Below, piece by piece: positions 1 through 5,820 of a stretch of 11,748 nt of DNA. The DNA comes from Alphaproteobacteria bacterium (lineage in GTDB: Bacteria; Pseudomonadota; Alphaproteobacteria; UBA3830). Position 1 is the stretch's first letter. Each line of letters opens with the position of its first letter. The position numbers and the translations under genes were made by a program. The notes under the pieces were generated by a model. It was given only the letters and a program-made list of their open reading frames with translations, was not told the origin of the DNA and made no database searches. The stretch lies in contig BNWJ01000034.1 in NCBI GenBank assembly GCA_025998735.1, positions 1-11,748 on the forward strand. Direction: 5' to 3'.

Positions 1-133
1 TAAAAATATGTGGCGTTTAATATCGAAAATTAGACGAAAACTCTGCGCTCATACAATCGCTTTCTTTATCAATGGTGACATCACTTTCGACCAGATGATT
101 GCTTCATGAAAAACATGCTCACTGCGTACCATA

Positions 134-231
134 GGACATTGGGAAGGCGACACAGTCATAAGTCATGGCAGCAAGACTCCTCTCGTCACGATTGTGGAAC
201 GCAAATCTAAGTTCAGTAAAATTAAAAAAGT
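134..231 (+). pseudogene. IS30-family transposase, 5' piece of catalytic domain (interrupted)
   Basis: Read in frame from 134 this gives GHWEGDTVISHGSKTPLVTI followed by VERKSKFSKIKK, the hallmark start of the IS30-family DDE catalytic domain. The Asp of WEGD is the first catalytic acid. The match stops at codon 230-232, where a 374-bp insertion begins; the gene resumes at 606. Upstream (1-133) the frame is open only back to a TGA at 107-109, and I could not recognise the helix-turn-helix half of the transposase there, so the N-terminal part is lost, decayed or outside the window. The downstream frame reads on inside the insertion to a stop at 302-304, with no IS30 resemblance. The gene cannot make a working transposase as it stands. 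The family call is from the motif and is firm; the 5' limit is uncertain. Confidence 0.8.
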
Positions 232-238
232 CATGACG

Positions 239-255
239 TCCCGGCAGAGCCGGGA
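239..255. repeat. Hairpin near left end of the insertion
   Basis: TCCCGGCAGAGCCGGGA is a perfect 7-bp stem with a 3-base loop, 7 bp from the left joint of the 374-bp insertion. Short subterminal hairpins of this kind are what TnpA recognises at the ends of IS200/IS605 elements. Confidence 0.7.
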
Positions 256-270
256 GCTTGACGAATGTGA

Positions 271-287
271 GCAGCCTCAAAGGCTGC
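271..287. repeat. Second hairpin in left part of the insertion
   Basis: GCAGCCTCAAAGGCTGC is a perfect 7-bp stem with a CAA loop. The same CAA loop is found in the hairpin near the right end (571-587), which suggests the two may be related end structures. Confidence 0.7.
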
Positions 288-428
288 CAATAATCCAACT
301 GTAAAAACACCATACCTCTAACCTATAGCTGTTCCAAATTGAAATTCTTCTTTTGGTTTCCAAATTGTATTGCATCAGCTATGGCTGATTATCTCATTTC
401 CCCTACTGAATATTTAGGAGGAATCGAT

Positions 429-491
429 ATGTACATGATCCCAAATCATGTTCCATTTGATAATGATCACATTTGCAATGCAATTTCGTAA
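429..491 (+). CDS. Possible 20-residue ORF with a strong ribosome binding site
   Basis: A consensus AGGAGG (416-421) stands 7 bases before an ATG at 429 that opens a 20-codon frame (MYMIPNHVPF, then DNDHICNAIS) ending in TAA at 489-491. It lies inside the 374-bp insertion. I do not recognise the peptide. It may be the first codons of a transposase whose body was deleted when the element became non-autonomous, or a genuine leader or small protein, or chance. The evidence for translation is only the ribosome binding site and its spacing. Confidence 0.25.
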   Translation: MYMIPNHVPFDNDHICNAIS

Positions 492-570
492 AAAATCTGT
501 TCCAACAATTCCATGATTTCTCCATATGTTTTTTTCTCAACTGAATCTTTAGGCCAAGCCTTTAGAGTCT

Positions 571-587
571 CACTAGTCAAACTAGTG
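571..587. repeat. Hairpin near right end of the insertion
   Basis: CACTAGTCAAACTAGTG is a perfect 7-bp stem with a CAA loop, 18 bp from the right joint of the 374-bp insertion. Its position and shape fit a right-end recognition hairpin of an IS200/IS605-like element. Confidence 0.7.
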
Positions 588-642
588 GCTTACATATCGT
601 AGAGTTAAAAATAAAACCAAAGAAATTGTAGGAGAAGCCATT

Positions 643-1041
643 GTGAACATGCTAAAACCAATTAAAAAACAGGTGGATAGCATAACTTATGACAACGGAG
701 GCGAGTTCGCCGGACATGTAGAAAGCGGTAAAAAATTGGGGGCGAACACTTACTTCGCAACGCCGTATCATTCCTGGGAGAGAGGGCTTAACGAGCACAC
801 GAACGGCCTGATACGACAATACTTACCTAAAAAATTCGATTTCAGAGATGTTTCGGGTAAAAAAATTAGGGAAATAGAAAATAAACTTAACGATCAACCG
901 CGGAAAGTGCTAAACTTCAAAACTCCTCGAGAGGTCTTTGTGGCAAATCGAATTGTTTCGCTACATAATGCACTAGTATCTTTAAATCAGGCAACGGAAT
1001 TAGCTAAACTGTTGTTGAGTGAGGCGGAGAGAAGTCGTTGA
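643..1041 (+). CDS. IS30-family transposase, C-terminal part (fragment)
   Basis: This is the 3' piece of the transposase that begins at 134. Homology actually resumes at 606 (VKNKTKEIVGEAIV) before the GTG at 643, so 643 is only the first possible start after the insertion, not a true gene start. It contains the second catalytic Asp in ITYDNGGEF and the catalytic Glu in the WERGLNEHTNGLIRQY block, followed by the family-typical KKIREIENKLNDQPRKVLNF and TPREVF motifs. The natural C-terminus ends with TGA at 1039-1041. The C-terminal half is undamaged, so with the insertion excised the catalytic domain would be complete from WEGD onward. No product is expected from the present arrangement unless translation restarts at GTG 643, for which I see no ribosome binding site of note. 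Confidence 0.85.
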   Translation: MNMLKPIKKQVDSITYDNGGEFAGHVESGKKLGANTYFATPYHSWERGLNEHTNGLIRQYLPKKFDFRDVSGKKIREIENKLNDQPRKVLNFKTPREVFVANRIVSLHNALVSLNQATELAKLLLSEAERSR

Positions 1042-1058
1042 TGCACTAGTGTTGATAC

Positions 1059-1080
1059 GGTGTTGCACTTCCAAAGTCAA
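1059..1080 (+). repeat. Probable right-end terminal sequence of the IS30 element
   Basis: GGTGTTGCACTTCCAAAGTCAA lies 18 bp after the IS30 stop codon. A TGTTGCACTT core followed by an AT-rich tail resembles terminal inverted repeats of several IS30-family elements. The matching left end is not in the window, so the exact boundary cannot be fixed. Confidence 0.4.
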
Positions 1081-2048
1081 GCGTTTTTGAAGAGTGATTT
1101 TTCGTTGAATTCCGAGCCTTTCTTCATGATAGCGAACATTGCATGGATAAGTTTCTTCATCACAGCAACCATAATTTGATACGTTGTTTTTCCCTTCGAT
1201 TCTTGCCTCTGCCTAAATTTTTCAAGCGATTTTATCCTGGTCATCGCCGTTATAGCCGGAAAATAAAGCGCTTTTCGAAAAATAGCATTTCCCATTTTCG
1301 ACATCTTCGATCGTCCATGTACTGAAGTTCCAGACTCTCTATGTTTCGGCGTCACTCCAAAATACGCAGCAAGCTGGCGCGCTGTATCAAAATTTTCGAT
1401 ATCCTGGATTTCAGAAATCGCTGCTATTGCAGTAATTTTTGCAACCCCAGGTATAGTCTGCAGGTTCTTGAAATGCTTGGCAAGGCATTGATCTGCTTTG
1501 ATTATTCCCACAATCTGCTTAACAATTTCCTTGATATGACTCTCTATGCTTTTGAGAAGATCTTTCCAATGCTCGGCCACTTCTTTTTCCATCGAACTCT
1601 CCAAATGATTTTTGCACATCGTGGATTGATCGATCAAAGCAAGATATGTCCTATATAACGCCTTGATTTTTCTGAGATTTTCCGGGGGTTTCTTGTATGG
1701 ACGATCTTCGAATTTCGTCCCGTACGTGGCGATAAATTTAGCGTCTGACTTGTCGGTTTTTGTCTTACCCAATTCCATTTGTATGAAATAATGAATTTTG
1801 CGAGGATTTACAACCTTTACGACATATCCATGATCAACCAAATAATCAGCTACGGGTGTCGAATAATTTCCGGTAGCCTCCATATAAACCTCAGGCTGTG
1901 CCGAAGTGTGCGAAGATATGAACTTTTCTATCGCCTTAAAGCCTGCTTCTGAGTTAGCTACAGTCTTGCTAAAGAAACGCTCATCTTTGAGCAAAGCTAA
2001 CGCCAATTCTTGCTTGCCGACGTCGATTCCGAGAACAATTTTTGACAT
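1077..2048 (-). CDS. IS110-family (IS110 group) transposase/recombinase
   Basis: A 323-residue DEDD recombinase that moves its insertion sequence through a circular intermediate. The N-terminal RuvC-like domain shows Asp9 in GIDVGK, Glu57 in MEATGNYSTPVADYL, and Asp99 and Asp102 in KTDKSDAK. The C-terminal Transposase_20 domain begins around LQTIPGVAKITAIAAISEI (about 196-214) and holds the HRESG motif, whose Ser239 is the likely nucleophilic serine, followed by SKMSKMGNAIFRKALY. I chose the ATG at 2048: AGGAGG (complement of 2055-2060) stands 6 bases upstream, whereas a start at 2069 would lie upstream of that site and add seven residues. The length is normal for the family and all key residues are present, so the gene looks intact. 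It ends right beside the IS30 end sequence. Confidence 0.93.
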   Translation of the reverse strand: MSKIVLGIDVGKQELALALLKDERFFSKTVANSEAGFKAIEKFISSHTSAQPEVYMEATGNYSTPVADYLVDHGYVVKVVNPRKIHYFIQMELGKTKTDKSDAKFIATYGTKFEDRPYKKPPENLRKIKALYRTYLALIDQSTMCKNHLESSMEKEVAEHWKDLLKSIESHIKEIVKQIVGIIKADQCLAKHFKNLQTIPGVAKITAIAAISEIQDIENFDTARQLAAYFGVTPKHRESGTSVHGRSKMSKMGNAIFRKALYFPAITAMTRIKSLEKFRQRQESKGKTTYQIMVAVMKKLIHAMFAIMKKGSEFNEKSLFKNA

Positions 2049-2286
2049 TTTACGCCTCCTAAAATACAATAAAAACAGTAGGTTCGCTATTCATGTGAAT
2101 ACAGCGTGTCTGATAAATCAGTCGCTAAGATACGGTCCAGCGTCTCTACGTGGAGAGGCGGTCTAATCAGAATCAAAGACTTAAGAATCTATGAATGGGC
2201 ACAGTATACCGCCTCCCCCTCTTCGTAATATTAGCTAATATATTACAAAGAGTTAACCCATAAGATTACTCGCATAACCATTAAGG
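2049..2286 (-). ncRNA. Non-coding left end of the IS110 element; candidate bridge RNA region
   Basis: About 240 bp without a plausible gene, upstream of the IS110 transposase. It contains several hairpins. These are CTGAT/ATCAG with a 2-base loop (2110-2121); CGTCTCT/AGAGGCG with a 6-base loop (2141-2160, one mismatch or wobble); the 14-bp perfect palindrome ATATTAGCTAATAT (2228-2241); and TAACC/GGTTA (2275-2289). In the IS110 group the bridge RNA that specifies target and donor DNA is transcribed from this position and strand. The position and folding potential are seen directly; the RNA itself is inferred from the family. Confidence 0.45.
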
Positions 2287-2556
2287 TTACATACATGAAT
2301 GGGTGTTCAACTCTAAGTTGTCCTTGAGCCTTTTGGGAACTCGAGCTGCATTAGATCTTCGATTCGCAGATGCAGAATCAGCTTCTAGAGCAGAATATTT
2401 ACAACCTTTTGAATTTCTTTTTATTTCTCTGCTGACAGTCGACTGACTTATGTCTAGTTGTTCAGCAATTTTTTGCTGCGTAAATCCATTTGACTTCAGA
2501 GCCTCAATCTGAGACCTTATATACAGAGTCACGTGATGATAGGCTTTTTTGGCCAT
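2287..2556 (-). pseudogene. IS30-family transposase, N-terminal fragment (second copy)
   Basis: The first roughly 75 residues match the N-terminal DNA-binding region of IS30 transposases. LYIRSQIEALKSNGFTQQKI plus AEQLDISQSTVSREIKRNSK form the HTH_38 helix-turn-helix, followed by the usual basic stretch with ASANRRSNAARVPKRL. The ATG at 2556 has AGAGG 5 bases upstream. After LKDNLELN the family resemblance ends and the frame closes at 2287-2289 with no catalytic domain. This is therefore a truncated copy, cut at about 2295 where the IS110 non-coding end begins. It lies in the opposite orientation to the IS30 fragment at 134-1041, so the two are not simply the halves of one gene split by the IS110 element. 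Confidence 0.8.
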
Positions 2557-2600
2557 GTTAACCTCTTTGATTAAAACTAACTCGAGATTAACTTCTTTGC

Positions 2601-3011
2601 GTGGCTTTTTTCAAGATTATTTTTGCCCATCACACAAACAACCATGGGTTGAGATATCGCTATTATGTCTGTGACCGCCACGTCAGATACAAAGACTGTA
2701 AATCTGCGCTCAAGAATGTTCCGGCGGCTCCTGTGGAAGAGCACGCGCTATCAGAAATTATTCGCATACTGAAATCACCGGAAGTGGTAGTGAACATAAA
2801 CAAACTGGCCGAAGAGCATAAAGAAATAAAAAGAGAAGACTTGGTCAAAGCCATGAAAAATCTCAATGAGGCATGGAGTTATCTATACCAAGCAGAACAG
2901 CGGAAAATTGTGAAAATGTTGGTCGATAGCGTGGAAGTTCAGGAAAATGGAATCAAGCTCAATATGAACCCCGATGGCTTTGATCATTTGTTCATGGAAT
3001 TAGCTGCATGA
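2601..3011 (+). pseudogene. Large serine recombinase, C-terminal fragment
   Basis: From about 2630 the protein reads HTNNHGLRYRYYVCDRH, then a KDCKSALKNVPAAPVEE block and LSEIIRIL. This is the recombinase zinc beta-ribbon region of large serine (resolvase/invertase-type) recombinases, with Cys in YYVC and in KDCKSA and the conserved VPA motif. It is followed by the helical part EAWSYLYQAEQRKIVKMLVD and the C-terminal strand motif IKLNMNPDGF. The natural C-terminus ends at 3009-3011. The catalytic serine domain and DNA-binding core are absent: just upstream lies the start of an IS30 fragment facing away. The first codons (GTG 2601 to about 2630) are unrelated to the family. The result is a dead stump of an integrase-like gene that once mobilised this region. 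Confidence 0.8.
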
Positions 3012-3017
3012 CATCAT

Positions 3018-3074
3018 ATCTATGCTCACATACGCCGCTGTAGTTGCAGACGAATTTTGCATGTGGGCATAGAT
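3018..3074 (+). promoter_or_regulatory. Long stem-loop between recombinase stump and partner gene
   Basis: ATCTATGCTCACAT (3018-3031) pairs with ATGTGGGCATAGAT (3061-3074) over 14 positions with a single mismatch, which is a G-U wobble in + strand RNA. The loop is 29 bases. It begins 7 bases after the recombinase stop and ends 27 bases before the ribosome binding site of the next gene (AGAGG at 3102-3106). There is no U-tract, so it does not look like a simple terminator; an attenuator, an RNA-processing site or a recombination site are all possible. Confidence 0.45.
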
Positions 3075-3111
3075 TGCGCAACATTAGGCAAGGATATTTT
3101 GAGAGGTCATT

Positions 3112-3498
3112 ATGACAGACACATTTTCAGAATTGAAACAAGAAGTATTCATTTCATTGAAGCTAGATACGCGAAAAGGCCGCCGCGCAAACATAATCAA
3201 ACCAGATGATCATTTTGCCAACACGCATCTGGCTAAACTTCTTGGAAAAGCGTATCTGCTGGAAAACCGACTGCTCCAGTCTGCTCAAGAAACTACGCTG
3301 AACCAATTCTGCAAACTCAATAATATTTCACCACGATACTTGAGGTCGCTTCTGTCGCTCAACAACCTCAGCCCGAGAATAAAGAAGGCAATCGTGGATG
3401 GAACGCTGAAGCAAACCTTGTCCGTGCAGGAGCTTACGAGTGCAAAGTTTCCGCTACTGTGGAATGAGCAGGAGAAGAAAATTTTCAATGAAAGATAG
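3112..3498 (+). CDS. Recombinase-associated small HTH protein
   Basis: A 128-residue protein with AGAGG 5 bases before its ATG. Residues about 15-30 (SLKLDTRKGRRANIIKP) are a basic strand-like segment. Residues 38-55 (THLAKLLGKAYLLENRLL) match the AKxLxRAxxxxxxL helix of proteins found next to, or fused to the C-terminus of, serine recombinases in alphaproteobacterial elements. Residues about 62-95 (LNQFCKLNNISPRYLRSLLS, then LNNLSPRIKKAIVDG) form a KorB/ParB-like helix-turn-helix, followed by LSVQELTSAKFPLLWNEQEK, which also fits that group. The gene appears full length although its recombinase partner is truncated. A DNA-binding accessory or regulatory role is inferred from the HTH and the neighbour, not demonstrated. 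Confidence 0.75.
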   Translation: MTDTFSELKQEVFISLKLDTRKGRRANIIKPDDHFANTHLAKLLGKAYLLENRLLQSAQETTLNQFCKLNNISPRYLRSLLSLNNLSPRIKKAIVDGTLKQTLSVQELTSAKFPLLWNEQEKKIFNER

Positions 3499-3531
3499 AC
3501 ATTTTGTTTATCATATTATCGTATGGTCGTT

Positions 3532-5004
3532 TCATTTTTTGAGCCTATATTTTTGCAGGCGACTGTTGGGTTTTTCTGGAATTGTTTGCTCGATCTGCAT
3601 TTCAGATAAAAGTATTCTGATAATTTTGTTCAACTGTCCAGCAATTTCTTTTTGACCGAGTTTTTCGGCAATTTCAGATTTACTTAGTGGCTTTTCTTTC
3701 AATGTCATAAGCACTCTATTTTCTAACGACTCTGGCCGTGAGTCTGGCCATGACTCTGGCTGCCACTCTGGCTGTGATTCTGGTTTCGTACTTTCTGTGG
3801 ATCGCTTGATTAGGATGCTTACGCCGTCAGATGCTGAAAATTCAGGCTCCGCAAGGCCATGATTTTTGCATCTCTCGATCATATCCTGAATGCCAGTTCC
3901 CATACGCTCTATGTACTTCGCCAAATACAGTGACTCTGCCAACAACGGATTGGCTGGAAAAGAACCGTGCGTTTCCTTAATTTTTCCAGTCGTTAAATTG
4001 GACGGAAGCGAACCTGGATTCCATACTTCCAGACGATCTGCAAACAGCATTACCTGAACGCTTCCATTGCTCGTATAATCCCGATGGGCAATGGCATTGA
4101 CAATAGCTTCAACAACCACCTCTCGTGGAATTTCATAGCGAACAGGCACTTGATTACTCTCGGATCTGTCCCCAACCCAGAGATTTATCTTTGACATCAC
4201 AAAATCAACCGATTGATCTATGAGCTCAAACAACGTTCCTTTGAAAACCTGATAGGATGGTATTGGTTTTGTGGCCTTTGTTCCGTGAAAATGAGCGCAT
4301 TTCACTTCTGACGACAGCATAAAGCGTTGAGGTTTCTTCCCAAAAAGCAAAATCGCTGCATTGGTCGGCTGTCCATCGGAAAGTAGATTCAGATGAATCA
4401 ATACGTCCTCAATATCAGAATCTTCCGACAATGGAAATCCTCTGGATTTTTTCGCTGTTTTCAGAAAATATCTGACCTTTTCTTCATCAATATCAGCAAT
4501 TGAGGCATTATTGCAGCATGACAGATCAAAAGGCTCATTTCTCAGCAATTTTTTCTCTTCCAAAAATTGAATCAGACTTGCATACAAAAGAGGGATTAGT
4601 TCGGCCGCTGTGTTAAATCTTCGCCTGACTAAATTGTCGCTTACGGTTGCTATCAGATTTTTCATTTTTGGATTTCTAGTAAAATCTTCTGTTCCTTTCA
4701 CAAAAATCAACCGATACTTATTGTTTTTTGTGGCCTCCAGATATTCCAAATGCGTCGGCGATAAGCCATCGTCATTTTCGAATCCATATTCGCTTCCAAA
4801 CAAACCAACATAAATATCTGATCGATTCACTTCTTCCAAATAAAGCGCATCTGCTTTGCGATCAACTGCCGGAATATCCTCAAACAGAAAGAATCGGAAA
4901 AATCTGGACATCAGTGAATCGTTTGCCAAATAGTCAGCCAATGCTCGACGTTCATCGATAAATTCTTTCTGAACACTGCTGATAAAAATTCCTATTGGTT
5001 TCAT
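3532..5004 (-). CDS. DUF4062 and HATPase_c_4 (COG2865-like) ATP-binding protein
   Basis: A 490-residue multidomain protein, apparently intact. Residues 1-105 are a DUF4062 domain (GIFISSVQKEFIDERRALAD, LFEDIPAVDRKADALYLEEV, SDIYVGLFGSEYGF). Residues about 150-255 carry the central region typical of COG2865 proteins (GFPLSEDSDIEDVLIHLNLL, PTNAAILLFGK, SSEVKCAHFHGT). Residues about 285-385 are a GHKL-type HATPase_c_4 domain, with EAIVNAIAHRDY (N303, H308) and a glycine-rich ERMGTGIQDM motif. A proline-rich tetrapeptide-repeat linker (about 410-427) joins it to a C-terminal winged-helix segment (SKSEIAEKLGQKE). The ATG at 5004 is preferred over 5082 because GAGGT stands 4 bases upstream and the DUF4062 match begins at once. 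Such proteins, annotated as transcriptional regulators or RecG-related, are common in accessory and defence islands; function here is unproven. The gene is convergent with the recombinase partner, with 33 bp between stops. Confidence 0.88.
   Translation of the reverse strand: MKPIGIFISSVQKEFIDERRALADYLANDSLMSRFFRFFLFEDIPAVDRKADALYLEEVNRSDIYVGLFGSEYGFENDDGLSPTHLEYLEATKNNKYRLIFVKGTEDFTRNPKMKNLIATVSDNLVRRRFNTAAELIPLLYASLIQFLEEKKLLRNEPFDLSCCNNASIADIDEEKVRYFLKTAKKSRGFPLSEDSDIEDVLIHLNLLSDGQPTNAAILLFGKKPQRFMLSSEVKCAHFHGTKATKPIPSYQVFKGTLFELIDQSVDFVMSKINLWVGDRSESNQVPVRYEIPREVVVEAIVNAIAHRDYTSNGSVQVMLFADRLEVWNPGSLPSNLTTGKIKETHGSFPANPLLAESLYLAKYIERMGTGIQDMIERCKNHGLAEPEFSASDGVSILIKRSTESTKPESQPEWQPESWPDSRPESLENRVLMTLKEKPLSKSEIAEKLGQKEIAGQLNKIIRILLSEMQIEQTIPEKPNSRLQKYRLKK
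3728..3787 (-). repeat. 12-bp tandem repeat inside the DUF4062 gene
   Basis: Five degenerate 12-base units of the form GACTCTGGCNNN follow each other (starts at 3728, 3740, 3752, 3764 and 3776). On the coding strand they encode the tetrapeptide series PESQ-PEWQ-PESW-PDSR-PES. Because 12 is a multiple of three, changes in copy number would lengthen or shorten the linker between the ATPase and winged-helix parts without breaking the frame. Confidence 0.85.
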
Positions 5005-5349
5005 TTGTACCTCATAAAAATGATAGTATATTTTTGTGGGATGAAAGCAAGTGGAATTACGATATATCGAAGCCTGCAACATTTCAAGATTAATGTAGTT
5101 TTTGATGTTCGCTTACCATACGTCCTCAAAGGTTAACGAAATTTTGCAACTGCTTGTAAAGCAATGGAAATTTTCATGATGAAAGTGGAGAACGAGTTCG
5201 ATTAGAGGGACGTCCACTCCACCACACAATGTGGCAAAATGCATATTTCTCCAATTGCTTCTTTTGTCCAATGTTTTAAAGATGTCGCTGCCCCAGAGGG
5301 TTTGCGGGGTTACGATAAGCCTAAAACGACAAATTCAATAAAATGCAGC

Positions 5350-5417
5350 ATTCTCCAAGTGGGAGAATCTCTCTCCAAATCTCCGATTATTCTCCAAATG
5401 AGGGGGGCTGGGAGAAT
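5350..5417. repeat. Tandem pair of ATTCTCC...GGAGAAT hairpins
   Basis: ATTCTCC (5350-5356) pairs with GGAGAAT (5362-5368), and a second ATTCTCC (5389-5395) pairs with GGAGAAT (5411-5417). Between and inside them TCTCCAA recurs (5352 and 5391, with CTCTCCAAAT at 5371). A run of six G (5402-5407) can also pair with six C (5427-5432). The same TCTCCAA/TTGGAGA theme returns at 5783 and 5854. The function is unknown. Confidence 0.6.
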
Positions 5418-5529
5418 CGCAGTGTTCCCCCCAGCTATGCTTTCTACCGCAGGCGTTTCCAGGCTTTTCCGCGAAAAGCACAAAATTTAGGTTTAGAGAA
5501 TTCAATCGGTCGGGCGAATGTCTACCAAA

Positions 5530-5820
5530 GCGAACTTCCAAGAACAATGCTTTGTTGAAATATGAGGAATTCGCGTAAAACTCTAAAAGCCAAAGCAAAA
5601 AACGCTATATCGCCACAAAAACGCAGCGACAATGAATTTCGAGCGAATAATGAATGAAGCATAGCGGTTCGATCCCCATACGATTTTTTTGGCAAATTAC
5701 ATTTAGATTTTCTTCGCGCATTTTATGCAGCGCCCATTTCAGCTTTGAGCGCACGGTTTTGCTCCGAAAATTCTCTCTCCATTCTCCAAAATCACAGACC
5801 TGGAAAATTTGGAAGTTCGC
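5530..5820. repeat. 291-bp segment bounded by 12-bp perfect inverted repeats
   Basis: GCGAACTTCCAA (5530-5541) and TTGGAAGTTCGC (5809-5820) are exact inverted copies 267 bp apart. The segment between them has no recognised gene. Size and ends are compatible with a miniature inverted-repeat element, but I see no flanking target duplication, so a chance or regulatory inverted repeat is not excluded. Confidence 0.4.

Larger units (their letters stand above)
232..605. mobile_element. 374-bp non-autonomous insertion inside the IS30 transposase
   Basis: Deleting 232-605 joins G230-T231 to T606 and turns two out-of-frame IS30 pieces into one frame reading ...SKIKKVKNKTKEIVGEA..., as expected for the family. 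The short sequence AGT occurs at both joints (229-231 and 603-605), so the exact cut is ambiguous by up to three bases. There are no terminal inverted repeats and no longer target duplication. Perfect short-loop hairpins lie close to both ends (239-255, 271-287 and 571-587). That architecture resembles IS200/IS605 elements and their palindrome-ended derivatives, which insert without target duplication. No TnpA or TnpB coding sequence is present. The boundaries are seen directly; the IS200/IS605 assignment is inference, and an unrelated miniature element is possible. Confidence 0.65.
1077..2290 (-). mobile_element. IS110-group insertion sequence (limits approximate)
   Basis: The element consists of the transposase gene (1077-2048) plus about 240 bp of non-coding DNA upstream of it. 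The left limit lies close to the transposase stop, because the IS30 end sequence is immediately adjacent. The right limit is placed near 2290 because IS30 homology of the next fragment fades there. A short side after the gene and a long side before it is the layout of the IS110 group, in which the long left end encodes the bridge RNA. IS110 elements normally lack terminal inverted repeats, so the ends cannot be read exactly from one copy. Confidence 0.6.

Noticed and set aside
1..133. N-terminal half of the IS30 transposase upstream of WEGD
   Set aside because: All three + frames contain stops and none shows the helix-turn-helix or the usual linker, so nothing could be supported there.
119..313. 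Minus-strand 64-codon frame
   Set aside because: It overlaps the clear IS30 catalytic motif on the + strand and the insertion joint, and has no features of its own.
1052..2300. IS110 element with terminal inverted repeats
   Set aside because: No convincing inverted pair was found at its edges, as expected for the IS110 group.
4610..4961. Plus-strand frames within the DUF4062 gene
   Set aside because: They overlap a well-supported minus-strand gene and show no domain.
5185..5225. GTTCGATTA followed by CCACTCCACCA resembles the 3' end of a tRNA
   Set aside because: The bases around the supposed T-loop do not pair, no D or anticodon arm lies upstream, and the acceptor strand has no proper partner.
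5402..5432. GGGGGG...CCCCCC hairpin as a rho-independent terminator
   Set aside because: No T-run follows on either strand, and the arms compete with the ATTCTCC/GGAGAAT pairing.
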